The notes below the pieces were generated by a model, which had not been told where the DNA came from, searched no databases, and saw nothing but the letters and a program-made list of their open reading frames with translations. DNA of 64,000 nt. Origin: Halarcobacter anaerophilus. GTDB lineage: Bacteria > Campylobacterota > Campylobacteria > Campylobacterales > Arcobacteraceae. Below, one piece after another: positions 1-8,274 of the stretch (within the stretch, counting starts at the first letter, position 1; the number at the start of each line of letters is the position of its first letter). Where the stretch lies: NCBI RefSeq assembly GCF_006459125.1, contig NZ_CP041070.1, forward strand, positions 186,001 through 250,000, in the 5' to 3' direction. The translations under genes and the position numbers were made by a program.

Positions 1-738
1 TTTTTTTGCAATAGTTAAAAGTTTGATTGAGTAGTTAAACTCATTTGCAAAATCTATATCTTCATGGGAAATATTCTGGATTCCTTCTATTAAAATATCT
101 TCAGGTTTTGCATCTATTCCGTAAGCAATAGAACCCAAAATCAAAAGCTTATGAGCAGCATCAAAACCACCCACGTCAAAAGTAGGATCTGCTTCTGCGT
201 AACCTAACTCTTGCGCCTCTTTTAAAATAGTTTCGTAATCTACACCTTCATTTATCATTTTTGTAAGCATATAGTTACAAGTACCGTTCATAATTCCTCT
301 GATAGATTCAATATGATTTGCAGTAAGACCGTCTCTTAGTGCATTAATAATTGGAATACCTCCTGCAACAGCAGCTTCGTATTCAAAAGCGGTATCTCCT
401 GCAATTTCTTGAAGTTCGTATCTATGGTATGCAAGTAAAGCTTTGTTTGCCGTAACTACTGCTTTACCGTTTTTTAACGCTTTTTTTATAATCTCATAAG
501 GTTTTTCTATTCCGCCCATTAGTTCTACGATTACATCAATAGATTCGTCGTTTAAAACTTTTTCAACATCGTCTGTAAGTTCTATCTCAACATCTCTTTT
601 TTTGTTTAAATTGCTGACAACACCAATTGCAGGTATAATCTCACAACCAGCTCTTGCAGTAATAACATTTTTGTTATCTCTTAAAATATTTGCAACGCTA
701 GCTCCTACTGTTCCTACTCCAATTATTCCTATTCTCAT
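1..738 (-). CDS. hom: Homoserine dehydrogenase, N-terminal 246 residues (cut by window edge)
   Basis: Converts aspartate semialdehyde to homoserine with NAD(P)H, the branch point to threonine and methionine. The protein starts MRIGIIGVGTVGAS, a Rossmann GxGxxG nucleotide loop. It continues with typical family blocks: ELMGG, TANKALLA, AAVAGGIPII, GIMNGTCNYML and ADPTFDVGGFDAAHK. The frame stays open to base 1, so the C-terminal part, where the ACT domain usually lies, is outside the window. ATG at 738-736 lies 8 nt after the stop of the upstream aminotransferase gene, so the two are almost certainly cotranscribed. The two genes together suggest an aspartate-family amino acid unit. Confidence 0.95.
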   Translation of the reverse strand, partial: MRIGIIGVGTVGASVANILRDNKNVITARAGCEIIPAIGVVSNLNKKRDVEIELTDDVEKVLNDESIDVIVELMGGIEKPYEIIKKALKNGKAVVTANKALLAYHRYELQEIAGDTAFEYEAAVAGGIPIINALRDGLTANHIESIRGIMNGTCNYMLTKMINEGVDYETILKEAQELGYAEADPTFDVGGFDAAHKLLILGSIAYGIDAKPEDILIEGIQNISHEDIDFANEFNYSIKLLTIAKK

Positions 739-746
739 AAACTATC

Positions 747-1958
747 CTATAAACTATTTAAATATTTCTTTATATTTTTTGCAGCTTGTCTAATTCTTTT
801 TTCATTTTCAATTAATGCAATTCTTACGTATTGATCTCCGTAGTGACCGAATCCAATTCCCGGACTTACTGCAACTTTTGCTTCTGTTAAAAGCTGTTTA
901 GAAAACTCCATACTTCCAAGATGTCTTGCTTTTTCCGGAATTTTAGCCCAGATAAACATTGAAGCATTCGGTACACTCATTTCCCAACCCGCATCTTTAA
1001 AGACTTCAACCATAAGGTCTCTTCTTTTTCTATATTTTTCAATATGCTCTGCCACACACTCTTGAGGTCCGTCAAGAGCAACTGTAGCTGCAACTTGAAT
1101 CGGAGTAAACATTCCGTAATCAAGCCAAGATTTAATTCTTTTCAAAGCTCCGATTAGTTTTTCATTTCCAACTATAAAACCTACTCTCCAACCTGCCATA
1201 TTATATGATTTTGACAAAGTAAATGATTCTACTGCCACATCAATAGCACCTTTAGCTTGGAAAATTGAAGGTGTTTTATAACCGTCAAAAGTTATATCCG
1301 CATAAGCAATATCCGAGATAATATAAAATCTCTCTTTTTTTGCCATATCAACAAGTCTTTGATAAAACTCAGGTGTAACCGTCGCACAAGACGGGTTGTG
1401 TGGAAAGTTTACCAATACGTATTTTACTTTTGGAATAGATTCTCTTAATGTTTTAGTTAATCTTTCAAAAAACAAATCTTCATCAACTTTAAAGTTCTCT
1501 TCATCAAAAGGTAGCTCAAAATTGTGAATTGCACCACCTGCTAACATAAAAGCGTATGAGTGAATAGGATAAGTAGGATCCGGAACAACTGCAACATCTC
1601 CTACATTTACGATTGCTTGGATTAAGTGAACGTAACCCTCTTTTGAACCCATTGTCGCAACTGCGTGTTTATTCGGATCAAGATAATCAACTCCGAATTT
1701 TCTTTTATACCAGTTACAAACGGCAAGTCTTAATTTATAGATCCCCGCACTTACACTGTATCCGTGATTTTTCGGTTTATCTGCCGCCTCTTTTAATTTA
1801 TCCGTGATATGTTGAGGTGCAGGACCGTCAGGATTACCCATTGAAAAATCTATAATATCTTCACCTGCTCTTCTTGCTTCCATTTTAATAGCATTAACTT
1901 CTGCAAAGACATAGTTTGGAAGTCTCTTCATTCTCTCAAATTCAATTTCTGGAAACAT
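747..1958 (-). CDS. Class I/II PLP-dependent aminotransferase (aspartate / LL-DAP aminotransferase type)
   Basis: A fold-type I aminotransferase of 403 residues. Visible landmarks are FSMGNPDGPAP near 38-48, the DPTYPIHSYA block at 127-136, NFPHNPS at 184-190, the PLP-contacting Asp216 in ISDIAYAD, and the Schiff-base lysine K250 in SFTLSKSYNMAGWRVG. Start ATG 1958 has a good AAGGAGT site about 8 nt upstream. It sits directly before hom, which suggests a role in the aspartate pathway. Exact substrate (aspartate, LL-diaminopimelate or alanine) cannot be decided from motifs. Relatives are annotated variously as aspartate, LL-DAP or AlaC-like aminotransferase, so no symbol is given. Confidence 0.9.
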   Translation of the reverse strand: MFPEIEFERMKRLPNYVFAEVNAIKMEARRAGEDIIDFSMGNPDGPAPQHITDKLKEAADKPKNHGYSVSAGIYKLRLAVCNWYKRKFGVDYLDPNKHAVATMGSKEGYVHLIQAIVNVGDVAVVPDPTYPIHSYAFMLAGGAIHNFELPFDEENFKVDEDLFFERLTKTLRESIPKVKYVLVNFPHNPSCATVTPEFYQRLVDMAKKERFYIISDIAYADITFDGYKTPSIFQAKGAIDVAVESFTLSKSYNMAGWRVGFIVGNEKLIGALKRIKSWLDYGMFTPIQVAATVALDGPQECVAEHIEKYRKRRDLMVEVFKDAGWEMSVPNASMFIWAKIPEKARHLGSMEFSKQLLTEAKVAVSPGIGFGHYGDQYVRIALIENEKRIRQAAKNIKKYLNSL

Positions 1959-1965
1959 TTTAAAA

Positions 1966-2784
1966 TTACTCCTTAATTATTACACTTAGACCACGCTTTA
2001 TATTTGCAAGCGTGTAAATATCTTCTATTTTTATATAATTTGTCTCTTCAGGAATTTCTAACTGAAGAGAATCCTTTCTTTCATTCTCTTTTACGATATT
2101 TAAAATATTCAGATGTTTATCGTAAAAAACTATTTGAGGAAACCAATGATTACCGTATTTTGAATGAATTTCTATAATATTTGCATTATCAACTTTTATA
2201 AAATACGGTGTCAACGGTTTTCTAAAATCTACTCTTTCATTGTTTGTTATATTATAAGCATTTGAAAGAGTAGAGTTTGATGTATCTATTTTGTACATCC
2301 ACTTTGTATACCCCTCTTGTTTGATATCAACAAATCGGCAATTGTTTTTTGCTAACTCTTTTGATAACATAAGAGGGTCAATGGCGGCCTCTGTTTTCAG
2401 ATTTATAGTCCATGTTATCGTTTTATTGTCATCATAGATTAAATCTTTTGTAAAATAGTGGTAATAACCCAATGCTGTCAATGAGTCTGAAATGATTTTC
2501 ATAGATTTTATAGCATCATCAGAGATTTTAAAAGTTATTGAAATATCCTGAGGTTTATTTAAAACAACTTTTAAAAGCCCGTTATCTTTGAGTTTTTCAA
2601 TTACGGCAATATAGTTTATACTTCCATTTGCATAATATGCCGAATCATTTTGAAATAGATACTCTATTAAACTTCTATTTTCGTTAAACTCTTGATATCC
2701 AATAATGTTTTGAATCTTTTCATCAAGTGTAGAAGCGTTTAGAATAATTGCACTAATAAAAATCAAACTTAGTTTTTTTATCAT
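1966..2784 (-). CDS. Secreted protein of unknown function
   Basis: A 272-residue protein I do not recognise. It begins with a clear Sec signal peptide (MIKKLSLIFISAIILNA, then STLDEK), so the mature protein is probably periplasmic. The rest is a soluble mix of beta and alpha segments with no cysteine cluster or membrane segment. It lies between rlmB (9 nt upstream) and the aminotransferase (7 nt downstream) on the same strand, so it is part of the same transcript, but those neighbours give no functional hint. No frameshift or compositional oddity was seen. Confidence 0.75.
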   Translation of the reverse strand: MIKKLSLIFISAIILNASTLDEKIQNIIGYQEFNENRSLIEYLFQNDSAYYANGSINYIAVIEKLKDNGLLKVVLNKPQDISITFKISDDAIKSMKIISDSLTALGYYHYFTKDLIYDDNKTITWTINLKTEAAIDPLMLSKELAKNNCRFVDIKQEGYTKWMYKIDTSNSTLSNAYNITNNERVDFRKPLTPYFIKVDNANIIEIHSKYGNHWFPQIVFYDKHLNILNIVKENERKDSLQLEIPEETNYIKIEDIYTLANIKRGLSVIIKE

Positions 2785-2793
2785 TTTTCACTC

Positions 2794-3477
2794 TTATTTT
2801 TTTAAGTTATAAATCAATATTCCACCTGCAACAGAGACATTTAAAGAGTCAAAACTATTTGACATCTTAATTGAAATTTTCTGATCAAGTTTTTTTAACA
2901 TTTTATTTGAAAGTCCTTTCCCTTCACTTCCAAGAACCAATGCCGTTTTTTCACTGCTGTTTTTAAACTCTTTTAAGTCAACTCCGTCCATAGAAGCACC
3001 GTAAAGTTTAAATCCGTACTGTTTTAATTCATTGGCAACATCCAATGAGTTTTGGCTATGACAAAAAGGGATATCAAAAAGAGCACCGCTGCTTGTTCTT
3101 GCTATTCCTTCAAAGTTCAACTGTTTGATATTGCTTGCTATTATCGCATCAACATCCAGTGAATAAGCAGTTCTGCAAATAGCTCCGATATTCCCCACAT
3201 CTGTAAGTCCGTCTAAAACAACAACAAAACTTGAATCTTTTATATTTTTTAAAGTTTCAGTCTCAAATTCACGAAGTTTTAGAAAAAAACCTTGATGGTT
3301 TCCACCCTTTGCCAAACTTTGTGCTTTTTTATTATCTAACTTGATAATTTTTTTATTTAGACTAACAAATCTTTTAAATAGTTTGGGCTCAATATCTTTT
3401 GAGAACATCACTTCTTCAATAAGGTCTGAATGTCTATCTAGTACGTAGAGTACTACTTGTTTTCCATATATAATCAT
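2794..3477 (-). CDS. rlmB: TrmH/SpoU-family 23S rRNA 2'-O-methyltransferase (RlmB-like)
   Basis: SAM-dependent RNA ribose methyltransferase of the SPOUT superfamily. All three family motifs are present: NIGAICRTA at 96-104 (motif 1), LGSEGKG at 182-188 (motif 2) and SLNVSVAGGI at 211-220 (motif 3, with the knot). An N-terminal substrate-binding segment starts MIIYGKQVVLYVL. The 227-residue length is close to the family norm. It is 3 nt downstream of rsmI, another rRNA 2'-O-methyltransferase, and both lie behind rpmE, so this is a small ribosome-maturation cluster. RlmB (G2251 of 23S rRNA) is the likeliest identity, though other TrmH members share these motifs. Confidence 0.85.
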   Translation of the reverse strand: MIIYGKQVVLYVLDRHSDLIEEVMFSKDIEPKLFKRFVSLNKKIIKLDNKKAQSLAKGGNHQGFFLKLREFETETLKNIKDSSFVVVLDGLTDVGNIGAICRTAYSLDVDAIIASNIKQLNFEGIARTSSGALFDIPFCHSQNSLDVANELKQYGFKLYGASMDGVDLKEFKNSSEKTALVLGSEGKGLSNKMLKKLDQKISIKMSNSFDSLNVSVAGGILIYNLKK

Positions 3478-3480
3478 GGG

Positions 3481-4296
3481 CTAAATTTTATCTAAAAGTT
3501 GTTGATAAATCTCTTTTACATTTTTGCCTGTTATTTTGGCAATAAGTTTTGCTTTTGTTTTAGGCGGCAAATCAAGATTTTCAATATCTGAAACCTCAAG
3601 ATTTTCACCTTTTGTGGGGGTAGGCTCTACAATAATCACCCATTCACCTTTTATATTTTCATTTTTTAATATATCAAAAATATTTTTTGCACTCTCTTTA
3701 TAATATTTTTGATGCATTTTAGTAAGCTCTTTTATTAAAAAAAGAGTTCTGTTTTCATCTATGTTTTTTATCTCTTCTAATGTTTTTAAAAGTCTGTGGG
3801 GAGATTCATAAAGAATAGATAGAATGTTACTTTGCATAACTTGAGCCAATTTTTGATGTCTCTCTTTTCCTTTGTGGGCTAAAAAGCCGTAAAAAGTAAA
3901 CTCCGTATTTTCAAATCCGCTCATTGCAAAAGCTGTCAAAAGAGCATTTGCTCCCGGAATAACGTCATAATCTATTTTATTTTCTATACAAAATTGAACA
4001 AGTGAGGCTCCCGGATCCGAAACACAAGGCATTCCTGCATCACTTACGTAAACAACGTTTTTATCAAATTCATCTTTTGACAAGTTTTTTAATATCTGTT
4101 TTTCATTATGTAAATGAAAAGATCTGAAATCAGTACAGTTAAATTGGAGATTCTCTTTTTGAGATAAAAGTTGTAGAAGTTTTTTTGTAACTCTAGTATC
4201 TTCACAAAAAATTAGCTCAGCCTCCAATAGGGCTTTTATAGCACGTTTAGAGATATCCTCTAAATTTCCTATTGGAGTGGGAACTAAAGTTAACAC
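3481..4296 (-). CDS. rsmI: 16S rRNA (cytidine1402-2'-O)-methyltransferase
   Basis: Methylates the ribose of C1402 in the decoding centre of the 30S subunit. It belongs to the tetrapyrrole-methylase fold. Diagnostic blocks are LVPTPIGNLEDISKRA at the N-terminus, FCEDTRVTKKLL near 30, VSDAGMPCVSDPGASLV near 84-100, PGANALLTAFAMSGF near 119, FYGFLAHKG near 134 and YESPHRLLKTLEEI near 163. At 271 residues it is full length. It lies 13 nt after rpmE and 3 nt before rlmB, on the same strand, forming a ribosome-related run. Confidence 0.95.
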   Translation of the reverse strand: MLTLVPTPIGNLEDISKRAIKALLEAELIFCEDTRVTKKLLQLLSQKENLQFNCTDFRSFHLHNEKQILKNLSKDEFDKNVVYVSDAGMPCVSDPGASLVQFCIENKIDYDVIPGANALLTAFAMSGFENTEFTFYGFLAHKGKERHQKLAQVMQSNILSILYESPHRLLKTLEEIKNIDENRTLFLIKELTKMHQKYYKESAKNIFDILKNENIKGEWVIIVEPTPTKGENLEVSDIENLDLPPKTKAKLIAKITGKNVKEIYQQLLDKI

Positions 4297-4309
4297 TTTT
4301 GGCAGAAAG

Positions 4310-4510
4310 CTATTTTTTCGCGTATTTAGCTTTGAATTTCTCTACTCTACCAGCAGCATCAACGATTTTTTGCTCACCAGTGAAAAATGGGTGGCAAGCT
4401 GAACAAATGTCAATTCTCATTGATTCTACATTTGATTTTGTTTCAAATGTATTTCCACAAGCACAAGTAACTGTACAAGTTTTGTAATCTGGGTGAATAT
4501 CTTTTTTCAC
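4310..4510 (-). CDS. rpmE: 50S ribosomal protein L31 (zinc-binding type)
   Basis: Ribosomal protein of the large subunit at the subunit bridge. It has 66 residues, starts [12 protein letters not shown], and carries the zinc ligand cysteines C16, C18, C36 and C39 (CAC...CSAC) followed by HPFFTG. That places it in the zinc-containing 'C+' form rather than the zinc-free paralogue made under zinc starvation. It precedes rsmI and rlmB on the same strand. In this window there is no second L31 copy. Confidence 0.95.
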   Translation of the reverse strand: MKKDIHPDYKTCTVTCACGNTFETKSNVESMRIDICSACHPFFTGEQKIVDAAGRVEKFKAKYAKK

Positions 4511-4598
4511 TTGATTTTCCTTAATTTGGCAAATGTCAAATAAAAGGTCGAATCTTTGTCGCCCTTTATTAAACTCTTTAAATGGATTGGGATTATAT

Positions 4599-5468
4599 CT
4601 AAAAAAACTTAAGTATATCTGAATTTAAGTTCTCTATAAAGTTTGAAGTTTTATCTTTAAACTGACTTTTATTAAAAGTATTTTGTCTTTTCGCAAGTTT
4701 TGCAGTGTTTGAACTAATTTTTTCTTCTAACTCTTTTTTATCCAATTTTCCGTCTAAATACTCCAAAGTCTCTATAATTCCAATAGAACTCATACAATTG
4801 GGTTCTCTTGTATATTTGCTTTCCAAGTGAATCACTTCATCTATAATTCCGTCTTTTATCATTTGATGTGTTCTTAAAGCAATCCGTTTTTTCAGCTCTT
4901 CCCTGTCCCAAAGTATTTCGAAAATTTTTAAATCTTTTGCTACGGGTTCTTTTGGATTTAATTCAAAATAGTCACTTGGAGCCATACCGCTTTGTTTATA
5001 TATAGAGAAGGCTTTTCTGATACGATAAGAATCATTTTTTGAAATTTTTTCCATATATTTTTTATCTAATTTATATAAAAGTTCATAGGTCTCTTCCAAA
5101 GAGCTTTCCAAAGGAACTTCTTTTTCTATACCTGTTGATAAACCTTCAACTAATGCTTTTAAATAAAATCCCGTACCGCCCACTATTATAAGGTTTTTAT
5201 TATGTTTTGTTGCATACTCTTTTGCTTTTTTGTAAATTTTTATAAACTCAATAACTCCAAATTTTTCATTGGGATAGACTTCATCTATTCCAAAATGAAC
5301 AATATCTCCTCTCTCTTCTTTTGTTGGTTTTGCCGAAGCTATATCAATCTCTTTGTAAACCGATAAAGAGTCAAGGGATAGAATTATAGAGTCTGTCTTT
5401 TTTGCGATATCAATAGATAAAGCAGTTTTTCCTGAGGCTGTTGAGCCTATAATTGCAATTTCTTTCAT
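4599..5468 (-). CDS. miaA: tRNA dimethylallyltransferase
   Basis: Transfers a dimethylallyl group to A37 of tRNAs that read UNN codons. It has the P-loop GSTASGKT at residues 8-15, [20 protein letters not shown] with the prenyl-transfer Asp region near 30-50, [13 protein letters not shown] near 97-109, and the C-terminal AKRQNTFNK block that binds tRNA. 289 residues is slightly short but complete for the family. It is divergent from mqnP, with under 60 nt between the two start codons, so the shared intergenic region probably holds both promoters. Confidence 0.95.
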   Translation of the reverse strand: MKEIAIIGSTASGKTALSIDIAKKTDSIILSLDSLSVYKEIDIASAKPTKEERGDIVHFGIDEVYPNEKFGVIEFIKIYKKAKEYATKHNKNLIIVGGTGFYLKALVEGLSTGIEKEVPLESSLEETYELLYKLDKKYMEKISKNDSYRIRKAFSIYKQSGMAPSDYFELNPKEPVAKDLKIFEILWDREELKKRIALRTHQMIKDGIIDEVIHLESKYTREPNCMSSIGIIETLEYLDGKLDKKELEEKISSNTAKLAKRQNTFNKSQFKDKTSNFIENLNSDILKFF

Positions 5469-5525
5469 AAAAAAATTGTATCAAAATAAGGGTAAATTTT
5501 ACTCTTGTTTGATATACTTTCGTCC

Positions 5526-6395
5526 ATGGAAAATATAAAAAGAATATTAAATAATTTTAGTGAACTAGTCATGTTCAAACACTCAGTCTTTGCTTTACCT
5601 TTTATTTTTATTGCAATGATAACCTCTTCTGTGGAGGTAAATGCAAGTGCCTGGTTTGGATTTAAACTTTTGATTTTGGGAGTTTTAGCCGCAGTTACGG
5701 CAAGAAACTTTGCAATGGGTTTTAATAGATATATGGATAGAGATATAGATGCTCTAAATCCAAGAACAATAAACCGTCCAAATGTAGACGGAAGAGTAAG
5801 TGCTACCCAAATGCTGGCTTTTGTGATTTTAAATGCTTTGGCTTTTATTGTTGTTGCGTATTTTATAAATGACTTGGCATTCTATCTATCTATACCTATT
5901 TTAATAGTAATAGGCTCATACTCATATTTTAAAAGGTTTTCATATTTTGCACATATAATTCTTGGAATCTCTTTAGGACTTGCTCCTATTGCGGGAGTTG
6001 TAGCAGTAAGTGAAACAATAACTTTATGGTCTGTTTTATTAAGTATCGGAGTGATGTTTTGGGTTGCAGGATTTGATCTTTTATACTCTTTGCAAGATAT
6101 TGAAGTAGATAAAAAGTTGGGACTTCATTCAATACCAAGCAGATTCGGTGCTAAAAAAACAATGCTAATCTCAAAAGTTTTTCATTTGTGTACGGTTGTA
6201 TTTTGGCTTCTATTTGTAATCACTTCAAATTCGGGATTATTTGCCTATTTAGCAGTAATAATAAGTGCAGTAATGCTCACTTATGAACATATTATAGTAC
6301 ATAGAGATTTTACGAAAATAGATAAAGCTTTCTTTACAGTAAACGGATACCTAGGAATAGTCTTCTTCTTTCTTATACTAATTGACGCATTTTAA
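5526..6395 (+). CDS. mqnP: UbiA-family prenyltransferase of menaquinone biosynthesis (MqnP type)
   Basis: Integral membrane prenyltransferase expected to attach the polyprenyl tail to the naphthoquinone precursor in the futalosine pathway, which Campylobacterota use for menaquinone. Two UbiA Asp-rich motifs are visible: NRYMDRDIDALNPRT and, later, DLLYSLQDIEVDKK. Eight or so hydrophobic helices follow the N-terminal NNFSELVMFKHSVFALPF segment. I place the start at ATG 5526 (MENIKRIL). The reading frame extends upstream to a TTG at 5505, but the extra seven residues are not typical. The stop codon lies in the loop of a hairpin (6377-6405). Confidence 0.9.
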   Translation: MENIKRILNNFSELVMFKHSVFALPFIFIAMITSSVEVNASAWFGFKLLILGVLAAVTARNFAMGFNRYMDRDIDALNPRTINRPNVDGRVSATQMLAFVILNALAFIVVAYFINDLAFYLSIPILIVIGSYSYFKRFSYFAHIILGISLGLAPIAGVVAVSETITLWSVLLSIGVMFWVAGFDLLYSLQDIEVDKKLGLHSIPSRFGAKKTMLISKVFHLCTVVFWLLFVITSNSGLFAYLAVIISAVMLTYEHIIVHRDFTKIDKAFFTVNGYLGIVFFFLILIDAF

Positions 6396-6405
6396 GTCAA
6401 TTAGT
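6377..6405 (+). terminator. Hairpin over the mqnP stop codon
   Basis: A 10-bp perfect inverted repeat, ACTAATTGAC / GTCAATTAGT, with a 9-nt loop that contains the mqnP stop codon. It is AT-rich and followed by A-rich, not T-rich, sequence, so it may be a weak or factor-assisted terminator or only an mRNA-protecting 3' hairpin. Confidence 0.45.
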
Positions 6406-6522
6406 AAAATAATAAAAAAAGATATTAAATAAAACTTAAACCTAAAACTACCTTCTCTTTTTTAAGATTAATTATTCAAAAAGGTATATACTAACCTTAA
6501 AATCGTAGCTATGACTAAACTC

Positions 6523-6551
6523 TTGACAAAAGTGAATAATTTCTTTATTAT
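6523..6551 (+). promoter_or_regulatory. Near-consensus sigma70 promoter for the 41-aa ORF
   Basis: TTGACA at 6523-6528, a spacer of exactly 17 nt, then TATTAT at 6546-6551. A consensus -35 is unusual in Campylobacterota, where -35 boxes are mostly degenerate. It lies 30 nt upstream of the ATG at 6582. Confidence 0.7.
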
Positions 6552-6581
6552 AGTAATAAAATATAGAGAAAGGATATAAAA

Positions 6582-6707
6582 ATGAGTATTTATAAAATCA
6601 AATTAGATGCAAATTTGCAAACAAGCAAAATAATTTCAGTGAAAACTATCGCAATATATACTTTAACAATATTCCTAATAAGTTGTTTGAGTATTTTATT
6701 ACAATAG
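6582..6707 (+). CDS. Small single-pass membrane peptide, 41 aa, unknown
   Basis: Short gene between mqnP and tRNA-Arg. It encodes MSIYKIKLDANLQTSKIISV followed by a hydrophobic helix (KTIAIYTLTIFLISCLSILLQ). The predicted product is one N-terminal charged/polar segment and one C-terminal membrane span of about 18 residues. Support comes from context rather than homology: a good AAAGGA ribosome binding site about 8 nt before the ATG, and a near-consensus promoter 30 nt upstream. No family is recognised. Candidates are a small membrane regulator or a type I toxin-like peptide, but I see no obvious antisense RNA promoter. Function is unknown. Confidence 0.6.
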   Translation: MSIYKIKLDANLQTSKIISVKTIAIYTLTIFLISCLSILLQ

Positions 6708-6813
6708 TCTAAAGCGAAAGTAATTCAGAGTATTTTAAACATAGAGTGTGTAGAATTCGCACTCTAATATAATAATCTAATGCAAAAATTTGGATTATCA
6801 ATAAAATACAAGC

Positions 6814-6890
6814 GCGTCTGTGGCTCAACTGGATAGAGCGCCGGGTTTCGGCCCCGGTGGTTGTGGGTTCGAATCCTACCAGGCGTGCCA
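6814..6890 (+). tRNA. tRNA-Arg (anticodon UCG)
   Basis: A 77-nt cloverleaf with encoded CCA. The acceptor arm GCGTCTG pairs with CAGGCGT (two G-U pairs). The D-arm reads GGCTCAACTGGATAGAGC. The anticodon stem CCGGG/CCCGG closes the loop TTTCGGC, giving anticodon TCG (reads CGA). The T-arm contains GGTTCGAATCC with its stem closed by GTGGG/CCTAC. The discriminator is G. Its 3' end is the left border of an AT-rich island and a degraded copy of it lies at 13404-13420. Confidence 0.95.
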
Positions 6891-6892
6891 TT
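6875..6892 (+). repeat. tRNA-Arg 3'-end copy of island direct repeat (attL-like)
   Basis: CCTACCAGGCGTGCCATT, the T-stem/acceptor end of the tRNA gene. It matches 13404-13420 in the same orientation, except for one missing C and one C/T change. Integrases that target tRNA genes normally reconstitute this part. Confidence 0.5.
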
Positions 6893-6959
6893 TTGCAGTA
6901 CAACTCATAAAATCAATACTTTTACCTAAATTTTTTTATTGTGCTAAAATTATATAATA

Positions 6960-8273
6960 TCAATATTTTGAATTAATATTTTGTAGTGTACTGAATGATT
7001 CAGAATTAAATTTTTTTTTAGTATCCATTTTGGAAAATAGAGAACTTATAGGTTTCCCATTAATTTTAATGTAATCATCCCATTGTATATTTGAGTAAAA
7101 AAGAAAAGAAAGAAATACAATGACGAAAATCATTGTATTTAATTTTATCGTCCAATTAAATCGATCTTTTATAGAAAAAGTTAATTTTTCAAGACTAGCT
7201 AAAGTTGATTCCACTGAATTATATAATTTATTTACTTCTTTACATTCCTCTTTTTTTGATTCAATTTCTTTTGATAATGCATTTAATATATCTCGTTGTA
7301 TAACGGAAAACTTATATAAGATAAGACAAAAAATAGACATACCAAGAAGTATAATGAAATTTTTTGCTTGAGTTTGTGAACTCATTTGACCTAAACTAAC
7401 AATAAATGCAATAGGAAGAAATATTATTTTACTATTTACATCACTTAAAAGTGTATTTAGTTTTGAAAAATATTCTTTTAATGCTTTATTTGCATCTTCT
7501 TTTAGCTTTGCAGGATCAAGTGAATTTATATAAGCTCTGTGATGAATTTGGTATTCATCATAAACTTTTGATAGCAAAGGAAAAATTTCATTAATATTGA
7601 TTTGTTTCTTATCCTTAGATAAAGTATCTTCTAACGCATTAATTAAAAAAATTTTATTTATTCTTTTTTCTGCATTTACTAAAATTTCATCAGTAAATGT
7701 GTTAATAAGTTCATCAATATTTTTTATATTTTGAAAAATTAAAATATCTTTCTTATTATATAATGAATGTATAAATATCTTTCGCTTATCAAAAATAGTA
7801 TATTTATAGTCTGATAGTCCTTCTTTATCTTTATCTATTGATATTTGATTAATAATATTAAATAGTTGAGATATTTTTTCATATTGCATAATAAAATCTA
7901 GTTTTTTTTCTGTTGATAATGAGCTATATTTAAACTCATGAATATAGTAAAACTCAGATATATTATTAACTCTATTAACATTTAAAAATTCATCAAAATC
8001 TTTAAAAATAAAATATTTGTATACTTTTCTTAAGTAGGAAATACTTAATTGAAGGCTATAAGTTTTATTTATTTCTATACTTGTAAGATTACAGTTAGTA
8101 TTATTAATTTTAATTTCTTTTAAAATAGAATTCTCATCAAAGTCTTGCAAAAGTGAAATATAATCAGATTTTTCAATTTTTATATCTATAGAAATGTCTT
8201 GTCCTTCATTAACAAAATCTATATTATTATCTTTGTTTATAATCAAATCATCAATTAATTTCATAATATTCAT
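6960..8273 (-). CDS. Coiled-coil membrane protein, partner of the NdpA-like gene; unknown function
   Basis: About 437 residues, not recognised. The first 280 residues are soluble, charged and rich in Asn/Lys/Ile. Two membrane spans follow close together (around IIFLPIAFIVSLGQ and FIILLGMSIFCLILY). A roughly 45-residue acidic coiled-coil (KEIESKKEECKEVNKLYNSVE) leads to a third span (MIFVIVFLSFLFY) and a short tail. I prefer ATG 8273, which follows the upstream stop by one base (TAAAATG) and has a GAAGAAG purine run ahead of it. A TTG at 8291 would overlap the upstream gene. The tight coupling to the NdpA-like gene implies a joint function. The topology (cytosolic sensor plus membrane effector) resembles membrane-acting defence effectors, but that is only inference. 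Confidence 0.7.
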   Translation of the reverse strand: MNIMKLIDDLIINKDNNIDFVNEGQDISIDIKIEKSDYISLLQDFDENSILKEIKINNTNCNLTSIEINKTYSLQLSISYLRKVYKYFIFKDFDEFLNVNRVNNISEFYYIHEFKYSSLSTEKKLDFIMQYEKISQLFNIINQISIDKDKEGLSDYKYTIFDKRKIFIHSLYNKKDILIFQNIKNIDELINTFTDEILVNAEKRINKIFLINALEDTLSKDKKQININEIFPLLSKVYDEYQIHHRAYINSLDPAKLKEDANKALKEYFSKLNTLLSDVNSKIIFLPIAFIVSLGQMSSQTQAKNFIILLGMSIFCLILYKFSVIQRDILNALSKEIESKKEECKEVNKLYNSVESTLASLEKLTFSIKDRFNWTIKLNTMIFVIVFLSFLFYSNIQWDDYIKINGKPISSLFSKMDTKKKFNSESFSTLQNINSKY

Positions 8274-8274
8274 T

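Noticed and set aside
6709-6903. Minus-strand 64-codon ORF (contains VGFEPTTTGAETRR)
   Set aside because: It is the antisense of the tRNA-Arg gene; translations of tRNA complements give this typical false protein string.
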